The notes below the pieces were generated by a model. It had not been told where the DNA came from. It saw only the letters and a list, made by a program, of their open reading frames with translations, and made no database searches. Positions 51,610 through 63,113 of a DNA stretch of 64,000 nucleotides are shown here, piece after piece. A program made the position numbers and the translations under genes. Source of the DNA: Cordylochernes scorpioides (lineage: Eukaryota > Arthropoda > Arachnida > Pseudoscorpiones > Chernetidae); assembly GCA_030710605.1 (NCBI GenBank), contig CP092880.1, forward strand, positions 23,518,467-23,582,466. Reading direction: 5' to 3'. Position 1 is the stretch's first letter, and every line of letters begins with the position of its first letter.

Positions 51610-52064
51610 CAATATTAATATAAAGAAATATAACGCCATCTATATATAGCAAATGAAAACATTTAGACGCGATTGTTTCTTTTTTTTTCACACATAACTC
51701 AAAACTTTATTCTACTCCCCTTACTGAAATGAAAAAAAAATATTCTTTGCGTAAAAGCATTTCTCAATGCAAATATTATATATAATTCTACTGTCTTAAA
51801 AGCTTATGTCCATAGTTTTCCTAAAATAAAATTTCTGAGACTCCACCCTTCATTGTAGCATATATAAGCAGAATAATCCAATACAGTATTAGAGCTCTAA
51901 AGAAGCGGTCTGGTAGATTAAAAATTGGCGAAACCGCTGGGAGGGTTCATCACCGATGAGACAAGCCTTCCCAATATTTTTCCATCGCAGTAAGGACAGT
52001 AGAAGTTTGAAATATGGGTGTAAGAAACATTCATGTCTAAATGTTTTCATTTTCTGTAACTATA
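51610..52064. mobile_element. MITE-3, complete-looking copy
   Basis: Long terminal inverted repeats: left CTATATATAGCAAATGAAAA, GACGCGATTGTTTC, TTCTACTCCCCTTACTG; right GCAGTAAGGACAGTAGAAG, GAAACATTCATGTCTAAATG, TTTTCATTTTCTGTAACTAT. Interior as in other MITE-3 copies. About 450 bp, non-coding. Confidence 0.75.
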
Positions 52065-52196
52065 TATATTTTCCTACATTTTATCCCCCTTTATTTACTC
52101 TCTTGTTATGTATTATTTTTTTATTTGATTGTTTTCCTCTGTAACGCAATTGATTATCAGAATCAATAAAAGAGTTTAAATTGTCAAATTGTCTAG

Positions 52197-52254
52197 GGAC
52201 TTGGTGAAGAAGCTACTAGTTCAGGATCGAACCAAGAGACTGGGCAACATGAAG
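52197..52254 (+). CDS. PRKX: PRKX / Pka-C3 kinase, 58-bp exon
   Basis: Encodes (K)DLVKKLLVQDRTKRLGNMK, the helix H region common to AGC kinases (DLxxxLLxxDxxKRLG). Acceptor ATTGTCTAG at 52196, donor AAG|GTATGA at 52255. Followed by an intron of only 52 bp. Confidence 0.95.
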
Positions 52255-52306
52255 GTATGATAATCATGCGTCGTTAATATCCCTTGTCTAATTCTTATTG
52301 TTGCAG

Positions 52307-52384
52307 AATGGAGCAGAAGACATCAAGAGACACAAGTGGTTTCGAAATACCAATTGGGAGGATGTCTATCTAAAAGCTGTCAAG
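52307..52384 (+). CDS. PRKX: PRKX / Pka-C3 kinase, 78-bp exon
   Basis: Encodes NGAEDIKRHKWFRNTNWEDV YLKAVK, the end of the kinase domain (HKWF). Acceptor TTGTTGCAG at 52306, donor AAG|GTTTGC at 52385. Phase-0 boundaries on both sides. Confidence 0.95.
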
Positions 52385-52474
52385 GTTTGCCTATTATATA
52401 TTTTTTGACATATCATTAATGGATGTTGGCATTGAACTATATATAACCGATTTTACGTTCTATTTGTATTTATA

Positions 52475-52630
52475 CAGTAGAACCTCCCTTTAGCGGACAC
52501 CTCGCTAGCAGACACCTCTCTACAAAGGACAGTTTTCATTCGCAAAATTACCATTTTTACTATTTAGCTACTCTCCCTAAAGAAAACTTTGGCTCTGCAA
52601 TTAGGTGTCCTTTACAGGGAGGTTCTACTG
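52475..52630. mobile_element. MITE-2 (pogo/Tigger-like)
   Basis: CAGTAGAACCTCCCTTTAGC to CAGGGAGGTTCTACTG with TA on both sides; about 156 bp, shorter by an internal deletion. Confidence 0.8.
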
Positions 52631-52659
52631 TATTTACAAGGTAATAAGACCAAATCAAA

Positions 52660-52805
52660 ATAAATTAATAGTGTGAGTCGTTCCAGTTACAGCGTTATTA
52701 TATATTATCATTAGACAAAAGAATAAAACATTTATTCCTTTATCCGATGATAGTAAAAATGCTGTAACCGAAACGTCACACACTCTTAATTTATTTGTAC
52801 ATGGT
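52660..52805. repeat. Palindromic repeat with GAAACGTC motif (family K)
   Basis: AAATTAATAGTGTGAGTCGT and ACACTCTTAATTTATTTG are inverted. Plus strand near 52744-52776 reads CCGATGATAG...GTAACCGAAACGTC, reminiscent of a decayed hammerhead. Stem II does not pair in this copy. Confidence 0.4.
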
Positions 52806-53387
52806 CTTGTATATGGTCTTATTATCTTGTAGTTACAATCTATAATCCAAATTGTTACTTTATCATTTATTTAGTACTGAAAATGCTAGCAATAGTTATC
52901 CAGAAATTATTATGAATAGGAAAACACTAGATTTTATGTAGAATTTCTTTATTTATATATATATATAAATACACCCAAAATATATATATATATATATATA
53001 TATATTTTGGGTGTTGCAAGCTTTTGGTAAAATAATAAATATAACAACAAATAGATCCTTTTACAGAAAGGTTTTAACCTAAAATTTCCAAAATATTGCA
53101 ATTTTATTATATATCTTGCATATATATGAAAAAAGATAGGTTACAAGAAAATAGGCGCTAACCATAAAAAGAAGATATGTTTTTCTTTGTTTACTATTTT
53201 TATAGGTTGATAAGGCACAATGAAGATAGGTGTTTATACAAACAACACATTATATTTTAATGAATACATGTGATTTTTATTTTTTGTTTTGATTTATAAT
53301 AGAAATAGTTAAAATTAAGAAATAGGCAAGTAGATTTTATTATTATTTTCACATTGGCATACGCATATTTAAGAGTAACAAATAAAT
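52806..53387. other. Intron 6 sequence with AT microsatellite
   Basis: (AT)n at 52955-53010 forms a palindrome with ACACCCAAAATATAT/ATATATTTTGGGTGT. No gene seen. Confidence 0.5.
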
Positions 53388-53688
53388 TTACTGGCAATAT
53401 GTTTCTTTTCAATATCATCAAATATTATCTCTATACTGCAATGATATAAGATATTGAATGAGAGGGCTTGACTCACCAGCAGTGAATCCTCTCAGCAGTT
53501 TCGCCAAATTAATCTAGATCGCTCTACTACTAGTGTATTGGATTGGTTTGGAGTATACCCTGTATTTTCTATTGAAGGCAGCTTAGGGGTGTTTAGTGAA
53601 CCTATGGACATAAGCTTATAGGTCTGTAGAAGTACATTTGATGATATTATTGAAAAGAAACACATTGACAGTAAATTTATTTGTTACA
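53388..53688. mobile_element. MITE-5 copy
   Basis: AAATTTACTGGCAATATGTT and AACACATTGACAGTAAATTT are inverted ends, with CTTTTCAATATCATCAAAT/ATTTGATGATATTATTGAAAAG extending them. Interior ATCCTCTCAGCAG and GTGTATTGGATTGG as at 2202-2436. Confidence 0.8.
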
Positions 53689-53796
53689 TATTTTATCGAT
53701 AGATATGGCAATTAATTTTATAAATATCTATTTAAAAGTACTTTTACACAAGTATATTACTTTGAAAATAGAGCAATCCATAAAATAAATATTTAA

Positions 53797-53946
53797 TTAA
53801 AAAGGCATATATTGGATCAAAATATCATTTATTTTACCAATTGACTCACATTAATATGTTATAATACCTTTATAAAGGTTGGCGTTCAGCCAACTGAAAT
53901 ATTGGTAAAATAAATGATATTTTGATAAAAATATGCCGTTTTATTT
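53797..53946 (+). mobile_element. HHR-F element, foldback
   Basis: AAAAAGGCATATATTGGATC and ATATCATTTATTTTACCAAT face CAAATATTGGTAAAATAAAT-type sequence on the right. The motif at 53868-53905 reads TTTATAA, GGTTGGC/GCCAAC, GAAATATTGG; its core is decayed. Confidence 0.6.
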
Positions 53947-54065
53947 AAAGTATATTACTATTATTTGATCTTTTAAATGTAGCATTGTATATCCATACTT
54001 TGGAAACATTCTAATTTCAAGCTATTATTTTGTATGCTGTTATGAGAATAAAATGTGTGTTTCAG

Positions 54066-54194
54066 CCTCCAATCATACCAAAGGTAAACTTCCCCGGAGA
54101 CACACAGAATTTTGACGACTATCCTGAAATTGATGATAAGAAACTCTTGCCACCTCCTTCTGAGAAAGATCTTGAATTATTTAAAGATTTTTGA
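54066..54194 (+). CDS. PRKX: PRKX / Pka-C3 kinase, last coding exon
   Basis: Encodes PPIIPKVNFPGDTQNFDDYP, EIDDKKLLPPPSEKDL and ELFKDF then TGA at 54192. FPGDTQNFDDYPE is the AGC C-tail that wraps the N-lobe. ELFKDF supplies the terminal FxxF hydrophobic motif, which in PRKX-type kinases ends the protein (classical PKA also ends FxxF). Acceptor GTGTGTTTCAG at 54065. The long open reading at 54112-54444 in another frame is AT-rich 3' UTR sequence. Confidence 0.95.
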   Translation, partial: PPIIPKVNFPGDTQNFDDYPEIDDKKLLPPPSEKDLELFKDF

Positions 54195-56780
54195 CCTAGA
54201 TACACATCACAGAATATCAAACAATATTCTTAAACTGTGGAACGTAATGCATTACTTTATGAAAAGGCGAGAAATATATCAAACCCACAAATTAAATGGA
54301 GCCTTTTTTTTTAGAGTGTTTGATGATTTTAGAAAATATGCGAGAAACAAGTATTATATAAAAAAACATTTGTGGGTGCCCAGATATAATGCCGAAAGTG
54401 TCAAAATATATTTGTACTTAAATCTTATTTTTTTGAAATGCTGACGTTTCAAAAGATTTATATATTTGAATTCTTTATATATATATATAAATATATATTA
54501 TACACCACATAGCAGTATTGTGCTAATATATCAACGTGTATAGATGTTAACATAAAATTACAGAAACACCTTTAAATTAAATTCGAAATTAAAAACATAA
54601 TGCATTAAATATAACATATACTTCGTTTTGAATGTTCGATATATAAAAATTATAATATATTTAATTTAATTTATTATATTTAATGTTAAGCTTTTAAGAA
54701 AATAATATATATACATTTTATATAAAATCCCATTTAGAAATTAATGTTTTATTCAAATATAGATCTGTACGTATATATATGTATATAATAAAATATTTAT
54801 ATTATATTAAAGAAGGTCAATCAGATTATGTATTTGCGGACAAAACTGCTGGAAATGATAGCAGATTTTATATAAGCCGAATAATTGTAAAACAAAAAAT
54901 TAAAATTTGTTCGCAATGAAACTCATTCAATTGATATATTTTTGCTGATTGTTTATCTTCTTCAGCGTTGCATTTAAGTATTTTCAATTACATTTACACA
55001 TATATTTTTGTTTTTCTATATTTTTATTTTTTACATCACGAAATATTTTCAACAAAAAAAAATACTATTTTTATTCTACCTTATTGAAATGAAATATTTG
55101 AAGTTCACAACAGGTATAATAATAATACATAATGTCGAATAAGATGTTAAAGAAATATAGTTCTAGTCGAGAGAAAAAGAAGGGAAATATATTATTTTTA
55201 TTATTTTATAATACTATCGAATTTTCTTCCAGTTTTTTACCTTGCACTAAATAGAAGTAAAATTATATCAGTGAGTATATTTTCACAAAATCAATAAAAT
55301 GTTAATAAATAAATAAATTTTTAATAGTCTTGTTGAAATATAAATATAGACATTTAATTGAATCTTGTGCATAAAACAATTTAAACGATTAATAAATAGT
55401 TAATTGTTTTCGTATATAAATGAATATTTCCGCCTTTTTTATATTTAGGCTAAGGACAAAGAATTTATACCAAACATTTTGACGTTTATTCTAGGAAAGA
55501 TACTTCTGCTGAAATATTCTTCAGCAAATTCGAATACTAGATAGGTCATTACAATTTTTCTTTCAAATATAAGTTAAGGAAACTTTATGGAAACAATAAA
55601 TATTTGCTTATAGAACATTTTGATTTCTATAGCGCCTGTTTTTTTTATTTTAATGATATTAAAATATTTTTATTTCTCAATGGCCACTTTGTGTTCCAAT
55701 GAAAGTTAGTGTTTTACAAATTTATTTTAATGTACACTACTTAAGTGATAATCCTTTTGATAGGAGATTGGGTTCCAAATTTTTGTTTTAAATTAAAAAT
55801 AAATAATCGCTTTATCCGAAGTTAACTCAATAAGGAATCAAAACATTTATAAATTGTTTGAATATTTGACCCAAAACTGAAGTGAGAAAACAAAGATGTG
55901 TTAGTTGGCCGAACAAGTAATTACTGTAAGTGATTGTACACTGCGTCCATGTTGTCTCACCATAAAATGACCCAAGTTATTCCAGATCTTATAACTCTTC
56001 TTGTTCACGTTTTGAATGCATATACCGCAAAGGTAGAGGTACCTTTTGTACACAAATTGTTGGAAAAAAATTATAGATTCGTAGAAAAGAAAGAATGCCG
56101 ATAATTATGAAGATCCTTTATTACTTAAAGGTATCTAATAAACAATAAGGAAGGATAAGAGAATAAAGAAATTAAACTAGATAAAATTATATGTACATCA
56201 GCAGCTCACGCCTATCAGCGGCCTGACCTATCCAATAACCGCTAGCCAACACAAATCCAACAAAGCTACGATATATAGGCAGAGATAGCATAGACACTAC
56301 AACACTCTGCAAATTACAACAGAGTATTACAATCACTGAAATATTAAAAAATTGTCACTTTTAACAAACATCATCCTCTCTCATTTTCTACATACTATTC
56401 TGTCCAAAGCTAGGCCACTTTCACCAGATCGTCTTTTGTTTGATATTACTATCGAAAAAGGCATTCAAAGAAAAACAATCAAGACCTGAAATATATCCGA
56501 ATACTTCTAAAAGTGCATGAAATTACTGCAAATTGGAAATTTTCAAATATTACTATGCTACTAACACTTTCACCAGCCAAAACATTCATGTTATTTTGGC
56601 TGATTTAATAACACCTCCCGTAAGATGTTTTGAAATCGAGGCTGAAGTAACGGTGTGTTTATATTCAGATTAACCGTGTGTCTTACATTTTAAATATCAT
56701 TAGGTAGGTATAGTTTTCTCAATGCTACTCTTTAAAATATATATATTTTTATAAAGGTATTTATGATACACATAGAAGAT
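54195..56780. other. 3' UTR and downstream sequence, no other gene seen
   Basis: Very AT-rich. AATAAA-type signals occur at about 54786 and 55292, either of which could end the kinase transcript; I cannot choose. 56070-56130 (AGAAAAGAAAGAATGCCGAT, AATTATGAAGATCCTTTATT) repeats 47250-47290. No repeats of the main families otherwise. Confidence 0.45.
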
Positions 56781-56781
56781 A

Positions 56782-56903
56782 TACTCATAGACAAAACTTA
56801 AGGAAAGTTTACTTTTTAGCTTCTCCGGCTTTTTCCCAAACCTTTGAAAACATCGCTTTATTTTTCTTTGACTTCTTTATATTTATTCATTTTACCTTTT
56901 AGC

Positions 56904-56947
<44 letters not shown>

Positions 56948-57442
56948 TATTATATATATATATATATATATATATGTTCTGAATATTTTGTTTTGTTGTT
57001 GAAAAAGATAGAGAATTGAAGGTACAGTCGTGAAAATAGGAAAAATAAATTATTTGCTTATCAAGTAGTTTTTATTTTAAATTACTTGAAGCAAATTACA
57101 CATAAAATTATTTATCACAGTAATATAGAATTTATAAAATGAAATCTATATTCGTGATTTAAAAAATAGGTAGGTTAACTATACATATTTACAACAATGT
57201 TCAAGTGTTATAATTCGATGGTCAAAATAAAAGAATAGTTAATGATGAAAATAAAATACATGTTTTTTTTTTAAATAAAATATTTGCATTTTAGATTATA
57301 TAATGTATATTTATTTATTTATTTTATACACGAGAAGGTTTGAATTTACTTGTATAGGAAATCCGCCGTTACATAAGCAAATAAGGAGTGGTTTATGTTT
57401 AAAATATGAAAACCTTCCTTAAGATCTTTGTCTATGAGTGTA
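56782..57442. mobile_element. Long element with MITE-1-type ends
   Basis: TACTCATAGACAAAACTTAA (left) and TAAGATCTTTGTCTATGAGT (right) are inverted, about 660 bp apart. Inside are an (AT)n run at 56901-56975 and the ~300-bp sequence shared with 19430-19745. No transposase frame. Confidence 0.6.
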
Positions 57443-57765
57443 TATACAACTCTAAGCTTGAGGAATAAGATATTTTAGTAATTTCCAGAGACAATCATTC
57501 TTATGAACGATTATTATCCGAGTTCCAAATCCATTTTAAAAATCTAAAAAATCTCCAGAGAAATGCTTTGGCTAAAATCAGTTTTAGTATGATTCGTAAC
57601 AAAGAGAAAAAATATTTTTATTTATTTATTAATCAATCAAGGCGATATTGAAATATTTGCGCCTATTACAAAGGAAACAAATAACAAACAAATTAAAAAC
57701 TTAGAATTAAATATTTACAAATTTACATTTATTAATCGACAGAGTTCATAAATCAGAGAAAAAAT
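57443..57765. other. No feature seen
   Basis: AT-rich, no recognisable coding or repeat content. Confidence 0.4.
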
Positions 57766-57776
57766 ATTAATGGCTT

Positions 57777-57956
57777 CGGTTCCAAAATCACTTTATTAGG
57801 TACCGCTTAACAAGAGCAACCTAGTTTATGATATTTACAACAATGAATAATATGTGAAGGTTATTCATATATTAAACAAAATGTTAACGTGGGATTCAAT
57901 CCCGGTTCATGACTGTCGGGAATCGAGGGTGTTACCCACTCGTCCACCGAATCTTC
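57777..57956 (-). mobile_element. SINE-1, tRNA-derived
   Basis: 180 bp with the 11-bp duplication ATTAATGGCTT (57766-57776 and 57957-57967). Box B GGGATTGAATCCC on the minus strand. Confidence 0.9.
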
Positions 57957-58240
57957 ATTAATGGCTTAAAAAAGAGATTAAACTCATCAGTTTTAACTTA
58001 AAATTTGACGTCTGTGGCCAAAATCGCGTCGTCTGATTTTTCCTCTTCAATGCAGCTATCTGTTAAGCAAAAACCTGTCAAATACGTCGACATCAATTTA
58101 GTTCTATGAAGTAGTTTAAATTACTACTTATTACCTCTCTAAGAAAAGACAAATTTTTAAAATTACATACATTTTAGAATAAATATATTAATTATACACT
58201 ATTATATACACGCCTTTCAAACAAACATAAATTATTTAAG

Positions 58241-58640
58241 AAAAAAGGAATCTCCTTATCGTGCAACTGAAAGTTTCTGATGGCTTGCACCATCTATCAG
58301 AATTGTTATGTACTCTTCTACCTAATATTCAATAGGTAGTGTAGTTTCTATTAAAAGGGATTGTATGTTACTAAAAAGTTATATATTTTCATAATATTTT
58401 ATTATTACAGAATTATCATAAGAACTAGAAACATGAATATCTCACGCTATATATTGATTACATCACATAACAACAACCAAGTCCTTGGTCAAAACCATAT
58501 AAACATATTATATATTACAAGAATAAATATAAATAAATTAAGAAAAAGCCATCAGCAACTTTCATTTGCACGATAAGGAGATGCCTTTTTCTTAATTTAT
58601 TTACCTTATCCCAGTACAATTTGTACTATTTTTTTCACAA
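58241..58640. mobile_element. HHR-B element, diverged foldback without ribozyme
   Basis: Left AAAAAAGGAATCTCCTTATC, CACCATCTATCAG; right AGCCATCAGCAACTTTCATT, AAGGAGATGCCTTTTTC, TTATCCCAGTACAATTTGTA. The ~240 bp between is unrelated to the HHR-B unit. Confidence 0.65.
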
Positions 58641-58849
58641 ACATAAATTATGTTCCCAAAAACATACCTAGGTATCGAAAATATCGAGCTTCTTAAATAA
58701 AAAAAAACATATTATACGTATTTAGTTAGATCGTTATAAATGTTTTATAAACTATATAGCTTATATATGTACCTAAAGATTCACCTATCTCTTTAAAAAT
58801 GTATTTAAATGATTTTGCGTAAGGCATTTTATCTCCCCAGTACAGATAG

Positions 58850-59110
58850 CTAAAGATAAAGAATGAGCCACAATACCAGTTTCAGAAAATTCAGACATAA
58901 AGCCAACAACATGTATACCATGGTTTCAGGCTATGGCTCTCATCAGTACAGGGATGGCTTCGATTTTCTACCATCCAACGAGAAGGGTTATGAAATCGGT
59001 CGAATTTACCAAAAAGGAGTTCACATTTAGGATGTAATGGAAATCGAAGCCGCCCTTATATTAATGAGGCTATAGTCCAAAACCATGGGATACAGGTTAG
59101 CTTTTGTCTG
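58850..59110. mobile_element. HHR-L element, inverted pair
   Basis: CAGAAAATTCAGACATAAAG on the left mirrors TTTTGTCTGAATTTGACAAAG on the right. The left arm has a well-formed ribozyme motif (58912-58950); the right arm has a decayed one near 59062-59095 (TTAATGA, GGCTATAGTCC, AAAAC, CATGGGA). Confidence 0.65.
58912..58950 (-). ncRNA. Hammerhead-ribozyme motif, family HHR-L
   Basis: Minus strand: TGTA-CTGATGA-GAGCCATAGCCT-GAAAC-CATG-GTA-TACA. Core CTGATGA and GAAA exact; stem I TGTA/TACA; stem III palindrome ACCATGGT; cleavage triplet GTA. Stem II has a mismatch. Confidence 0.65.
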
Positions 59111-59284
59111 AATTTGACAAAGCTTATGTTGTGTCGCATTCTTTAACAACACCTTTGCTTTTACAACTGGAGTGATAAACAAAAATGCATTGTTCAATAG
59201 AAGTATCCCTTGTAGCAATATTAAGATGAAAATATCAGACTTCCAGGTATAAGTTTATTTTAAAACAATTTAATTCACACACAC
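59111..59284. other. No feature seen
   Basis: Short unassigned stretch; the minus-strand 63-residue frame has no known domain. Confidence 0.4.
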
Positions 59285-59405
59285 AAAACACATTCACCAT
59301 TGATGAGCCAAACCCTCCCAATATTTTTTCATCGCAGTAAGGATAGTAGAAATTTGATTTATATGTGAAGGAAACATTCGTGTCTTAATGTTTTAATCTG
59401 CTACA
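59285..59405. mobile_element. MITE-3 right-end fragment
   Basis: CAAACCCTCCCAATATTTTT, CATCGCAGTAAGGATAGTAG and GAAACATTCGTGTCTTAATG. Confidence 0.65.
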
Positions 59406-60030
59406 TTAATCTTTCTGGCATGGAAGACCTTTTACAGGAGCAACACTCTACGATAAATCATCAATAGAACACGAGTTAAAATATAATTGACATTCAGATA
59501 ACTACAAGCACCTATATATTTGATTATATTTTAACTCTTGTTCTATATTGTAGCGTAGAATTCAAGTATTTGTATATCTGGAGATATGAAAGTATTTATT
59601 GATAACGTCACCACGACCAGTCGACAATTATTAACAAACCAACCAATCTATCTACAGCTAGAGAATATTGAGCAAGCAAGCTAGGTAACTAAATGATGAT
59701 TTTACAAATGCAAAATTTTAAATCTGTTTCAAATATTTTCATGGAATAATTAAATTAAATAATAAATTATTTCTTCGCCACACAATATTGGCGATATAAT
59801 TGTAGCGTGGTTACTCCTGTACAATGTATTTAATGCCCAAAAGCTAGATATTTGTAAATTAAAATGTTTTAAAAGAAACATATATCCCCGAAAGCACCTT
59901 TTCACCTTTAAAAAATGCATTATTTTAATACATTTTTAAAAGAAGAGGTGCCTCTTATAGTACATAAATACCATTTAGAAAATATATTGATTAAAAAGTA
60001 TATCGTAATTTCAGAAATACTTAATATATT
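59406..60030. other. No feature seen except a short inverted repeat
   Basis: GAACACGAGTTAAAATATAA (59467) and TTATATTTTAACTCTTGTTC-like sequence (59524) are inverted. Otherwise unassigned AT-rich DNA. Confidence 0.4.
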
Positions 60031-60034
60031 AGAA

Positions 60035-60240
60035 GAGAAAATTGCTATAAAGTATATATAAAATAAGAATATAAACAGTAGCAATGTGTTTCTTTATTCG
60101 TGCAAAGTACAAGCTTTCGGATCTTTATAATCAATCTACAGACATAGCTATGCCTGTAGAAGTATTATAAAAATCTGAAAGCTTGTACTTTTCACGAATA
60201 AACGCATTGATACTGTTTATATTCTTATTTTATACTTAAC
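60035..60240. repeat. Palindrome with family-E3 hammerhead-like motifs
   Basis: Arms AAAATAAGAATATAAACAGT and ACTGTTTATATTCTTATTTT. Inner motifs: minus 60110-60141 (CTGTAGA ... GAAAGCTTG) and plus 60154-60185 (CTGTAGA ... GAAAGCTTG). Stem II is poorly paired. Same CTGTNGA...GAAAGCT plan as families D and E. Confidence 0.6.
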
Positions 60241-60411
60241 ATATATAAAAATATGCATCGGGAATAAATTCGTATTTCGTTGCAGCCTGTATTGGCACAT
60301 GTGTTAAGACCTATGCGTAATTTTGCCATTTGCTGAGGTCTGCTGACTGTCCATTTAAGATAGGTATTCCTTTAGTCTCCTATTCATAAAAATCGCTGAA
60401 TTCTCATATAT

Positions 60412-60630
60412 CCACTCACATGACAAAACATAAGGAAGTGGAAAGTCTTTTATGTCCGCCCGTCGTCTATATATTGTAGCAAAGTATTTATTATATTAAG
60501 GAGACAGAGGTTGTTTATACTTGGTTATCGCGTGTATCTTCAATAAATGTCACTCTAATATCTTTCAGAGTTATTGTCTGAATTCTGATGATAAAAGGTA
60601 CAACTTCCTTAAGTTTTGTCCATGAGTGTT
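60412..60630 (+). mobile_element. MITE-1 copy
   Basis: CCACTCACATGACAAAACAT to TTAAGTTTTGTCCATGAGTG, with a short piece of repeat H (TATTGTAGCAAAGTATTTAT) inserted near 60475. Confidence 0.75.
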
Positions 60631-60714
60631 GTTTCTATGATTGCTAACTTATATCGAGCTTTCTAACTTACACAATACAACGCAAATATTTACCATTTTG
60701 TGACAAGTTTATAT

Positions 60715-60945
60715 TGTAACATAGTATTTATTAATTTTATTCAAAATGCCACGTGGAAAATTAGGGAAGACAAAAACTTCAGGAGGAGACAACAATTTAT
60801 TTCAGGCAAGGACAAACTATGAATTGTAAACAAAAGATAAGCCACGAGGGAAATTTACAGAGTCGCAAGATATAAACATAAAAAAATGACCACTCTGTTA
60901 ATAAAAAAATAATAAAATTAATAAATACTATGTTACAATATTTTA
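60715..60945 (-). repeat. Dispersed repeat H
   Basis: TATTGTAACATAGTATTTAT at the left, AATGCCACGTGGAAAATTAG, GATAAGCCACGAGGGAAATT and AATACTATGTTACAATATTT at the right; the ends are inverted repeats, so H may be a DNA element about 230 bp long. Confidence 0.65.
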
Positions 60946-61067
60946 ACTCTACCACTCAAACTCCAAAATGCCAAAATCTTCCTTCCAAATATATACGAGG
61001 GGAATACAAAAGTTCTCGGAATAAATAACTAGAAAACAATTCAATAAAATTTTAGTTCAATTTTTTT

Positions 61068-61192
61068 TTAATCTACCAGATCTCTTCTTTAGAACTCTAA
61101 TAATGTATTGTACTTAATTTATGTGTGTAAAAGAAACATCCGCGTCTTAATGTCTTCATTTGCTATATATAGTTGGCGTTATTGTTTTATAT
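61068..61192. mobile_element. MITE-3 fragment
   Basis: ATCTACCAGATCTCTTCTTT, CTCTAATAATGTATTG and GAAACATCCGCGTCTTAATG, then TTCATTTGCTATATATAG. Confidence 0.6.
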
Positions 61193-61428
61193 TAATTGTT
61201 TAAGATAGTCAATGGCTTGTCGTTTACTGGTATTTTGGGTCGTTTAGAAACTGTCTAAATTAGTTCTAGCTTTTCTGTGAACCTTTGTACACTCCACGTA
61301 TATATTTCATATAATATATACAGGTTATCTCCCTCCAAATACATATTTACATAAGTTATTTACATAAGTTATTTGGCATAATATATTTCGCACTATCATG
61401 TAAAAGTACGTTTATTTTAAGTATACTT

Positions 61429-61936
61429 ACAATCAAGGACAAAACTTAAAGATGTGGGAAGTCTTTAATGGTCACCGGTCTTCTGTTTTTTGAAGGAGAC
61501 AGAGGCAATTTTGTTCACACTTGGTTATCTCGTGTGTTTTCAATAAAGGTCACTGTAATACTTTTCAGAGTTATTGTCTGAATCCAGATATACATGGTAA
61601 AAGGTACAACTCCCTTAAGTTTTGTTCATGAGTGTATCTTTCAGAGTTATTGTCTGAATCCCGATATACATGGTAAAAGGTACAACTTCCTTAAGTTTTG
61701 TCCATGAGTGTATCTTTCAGAGTTATTGTCTGAATCCCGATATACAAGGTAAAAGGTACAACTTCCTTAAGGTTTGTCCATGAGTGTATCTTTCAGAGTT
61801 ATTGTCTGAATCCCGATATACATGGTAAAAGGTACAACTTCCTTAAGGTTTGTCCATGAGTGTATCTTTCAGAGTTATTATCTGAATCCCGATATACATG
61901 CTTGAAAGGTATAACTTCTCAAGGTTTGTCCATGAG
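61429..61936 (+). repeat. MITE-1 with right end repeated as a ~76-78-bp tandem array
   Basis: The MITE-1 body is followed by 5 copies of GTGTATCTTTCAGAGTTATT...GTTTTGTCCATGA, most carrying ACATGGTAAAAGG rather than ACATGCTAAAAGG of 8530-9440. An independent expansion of the same type as at 8400. Confidence 0.85.
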
Positions 61937-62270
61937 AGAATATTATATTTATTTTTCGTATTATACCATTTTTAAAAAATGTTCTAAATATTTTTCATGG
62001 TTACAAATACTTAAGTTTTTTATGATATAAATGTATCATTTTTTAAATATATTTTCCTAACCTTTTATAAATTCTCTAAAAGGAAGAGGAATTTGATTTT
62101 ATTTAAAATTTACGAAGAGTTGTGTGGAGAAATGCCAAATATTTTAAGGTAAGAATATATATTTTTATATCGTATACATATTTATATATTTTTTAAATGT
62201 TTTTAAAATACATATTACTTATCTAACACAATATATATTTACATAATTTATTTTAACAATTATACCTATG
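61937..62270. other. No feature seen
   Basis: AT-rich, unassigned. Confidence 0.4.
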
Positions 62271-62274
62271 TTTA

Positions 62275-62665
62275 TAAGGCAATAACGCGCCATTTATAAA
62301 TAAGAACTAGAACTATAAAAGGCGAATGATTATTTTCTATAAACAAAACAAACTTTTACTGTCCATACTGCGATGAAGCTCATCAGGGTTGAAACCTCCT
62401 AGCGGTTTCGCCAATTTAATCTACCAGATCGTTTTTTAGAGTTATAATACCGTATTTGACCATTCTGCTTTTATATACAACACTAAAAGGTGTAATCTTA
62501 GTTATGGAGTATTTTAGCTATGACATAAGCTTTTAGGTAAATAGAATTATATTTTTCATTGTAGTAAAGACAGTTTAAGTTTATAATTATTTGTAAAAAG
62601 AAACATTCGCACTTTCGAGTTTTATTTCCTATATATAGATGACGTGTTATTGCTTTATTATTAAT
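62275..62665. mobile_element. MITE-3, complete-looking copy
   Basis: AAGGCAATAACGCGCCATTT to TATATAGATGACGTGTTATT are the outer inverted ends; CTTTTACTGTCCATACTGCG and GTAGTAAAGACAGT the inner ones. About 390 bp. Confidence 0.75.
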
Positions 62666-62769
62666 TTAAGTCTAACTGGCCTTGTACTTATTGTTTGTGG
62701 AAGAGTATTGTTCGATGCAAATATTTATATGTAATTCTACTGTCTTAAATAAGTTTATGTCCATAGTTT

Positions 62770-62869
62770 NNNNNNNNNNNNNNNNNNNNNNNNNNNNNNN
62801 NNNNNNNNNNNNNNNNNNNNNNNNNNNNNNNNNNNNNNNNNNNNNNNNNNNNNNNNNNNNNNNNNNNNN
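62770..62869. other. Assembly gap, 100 N
   Basis: Exactly 100 N, the conventional filler for a gap of unknown size. A MITE-3 fragment (CTACTGTCTTAAATAAG) precedes it; the long repeat starts right after it. Confidence 0.98.
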
Positions 62870-62931
62870 CACTTCATTGGTCAGGTAAACTAACAGGCAG
62901 TATATAGGGTTGCTGGGTTGCAATGATTCCC

Positions 62932-63113
62932 TGTTCCAAAATCACTTTATTAGGTACCGATCAAAAAGAGCAACCTAGTTTATGATATTTACAACAATGA
63001 ATAATATATGTAAAGGTTATTCACATATTAAACAAAATGTTAACGTGGGATTCAATCCCGGTTCATGACTGTCGGGAATCGAGAGTGTTACCCACTCGTC
63101 CACCGACTCTATG
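62932..63113 (-). mobile_element. SINE-1, tRNA-derived
   Basis: Same insertion site as 44444-44623 (GCAATGATT on both sides); box B GGGATTGAATCCC on the minus strand. Confidence 0.88.

Noticed and set aside
54112..54444. 110-residue open frame overlapping the last kinase exon
   Set aside because: Out of frame with the kinase and rich in AT-encoded residues; the kinase frame across 54066-54194 is clearly the real one.
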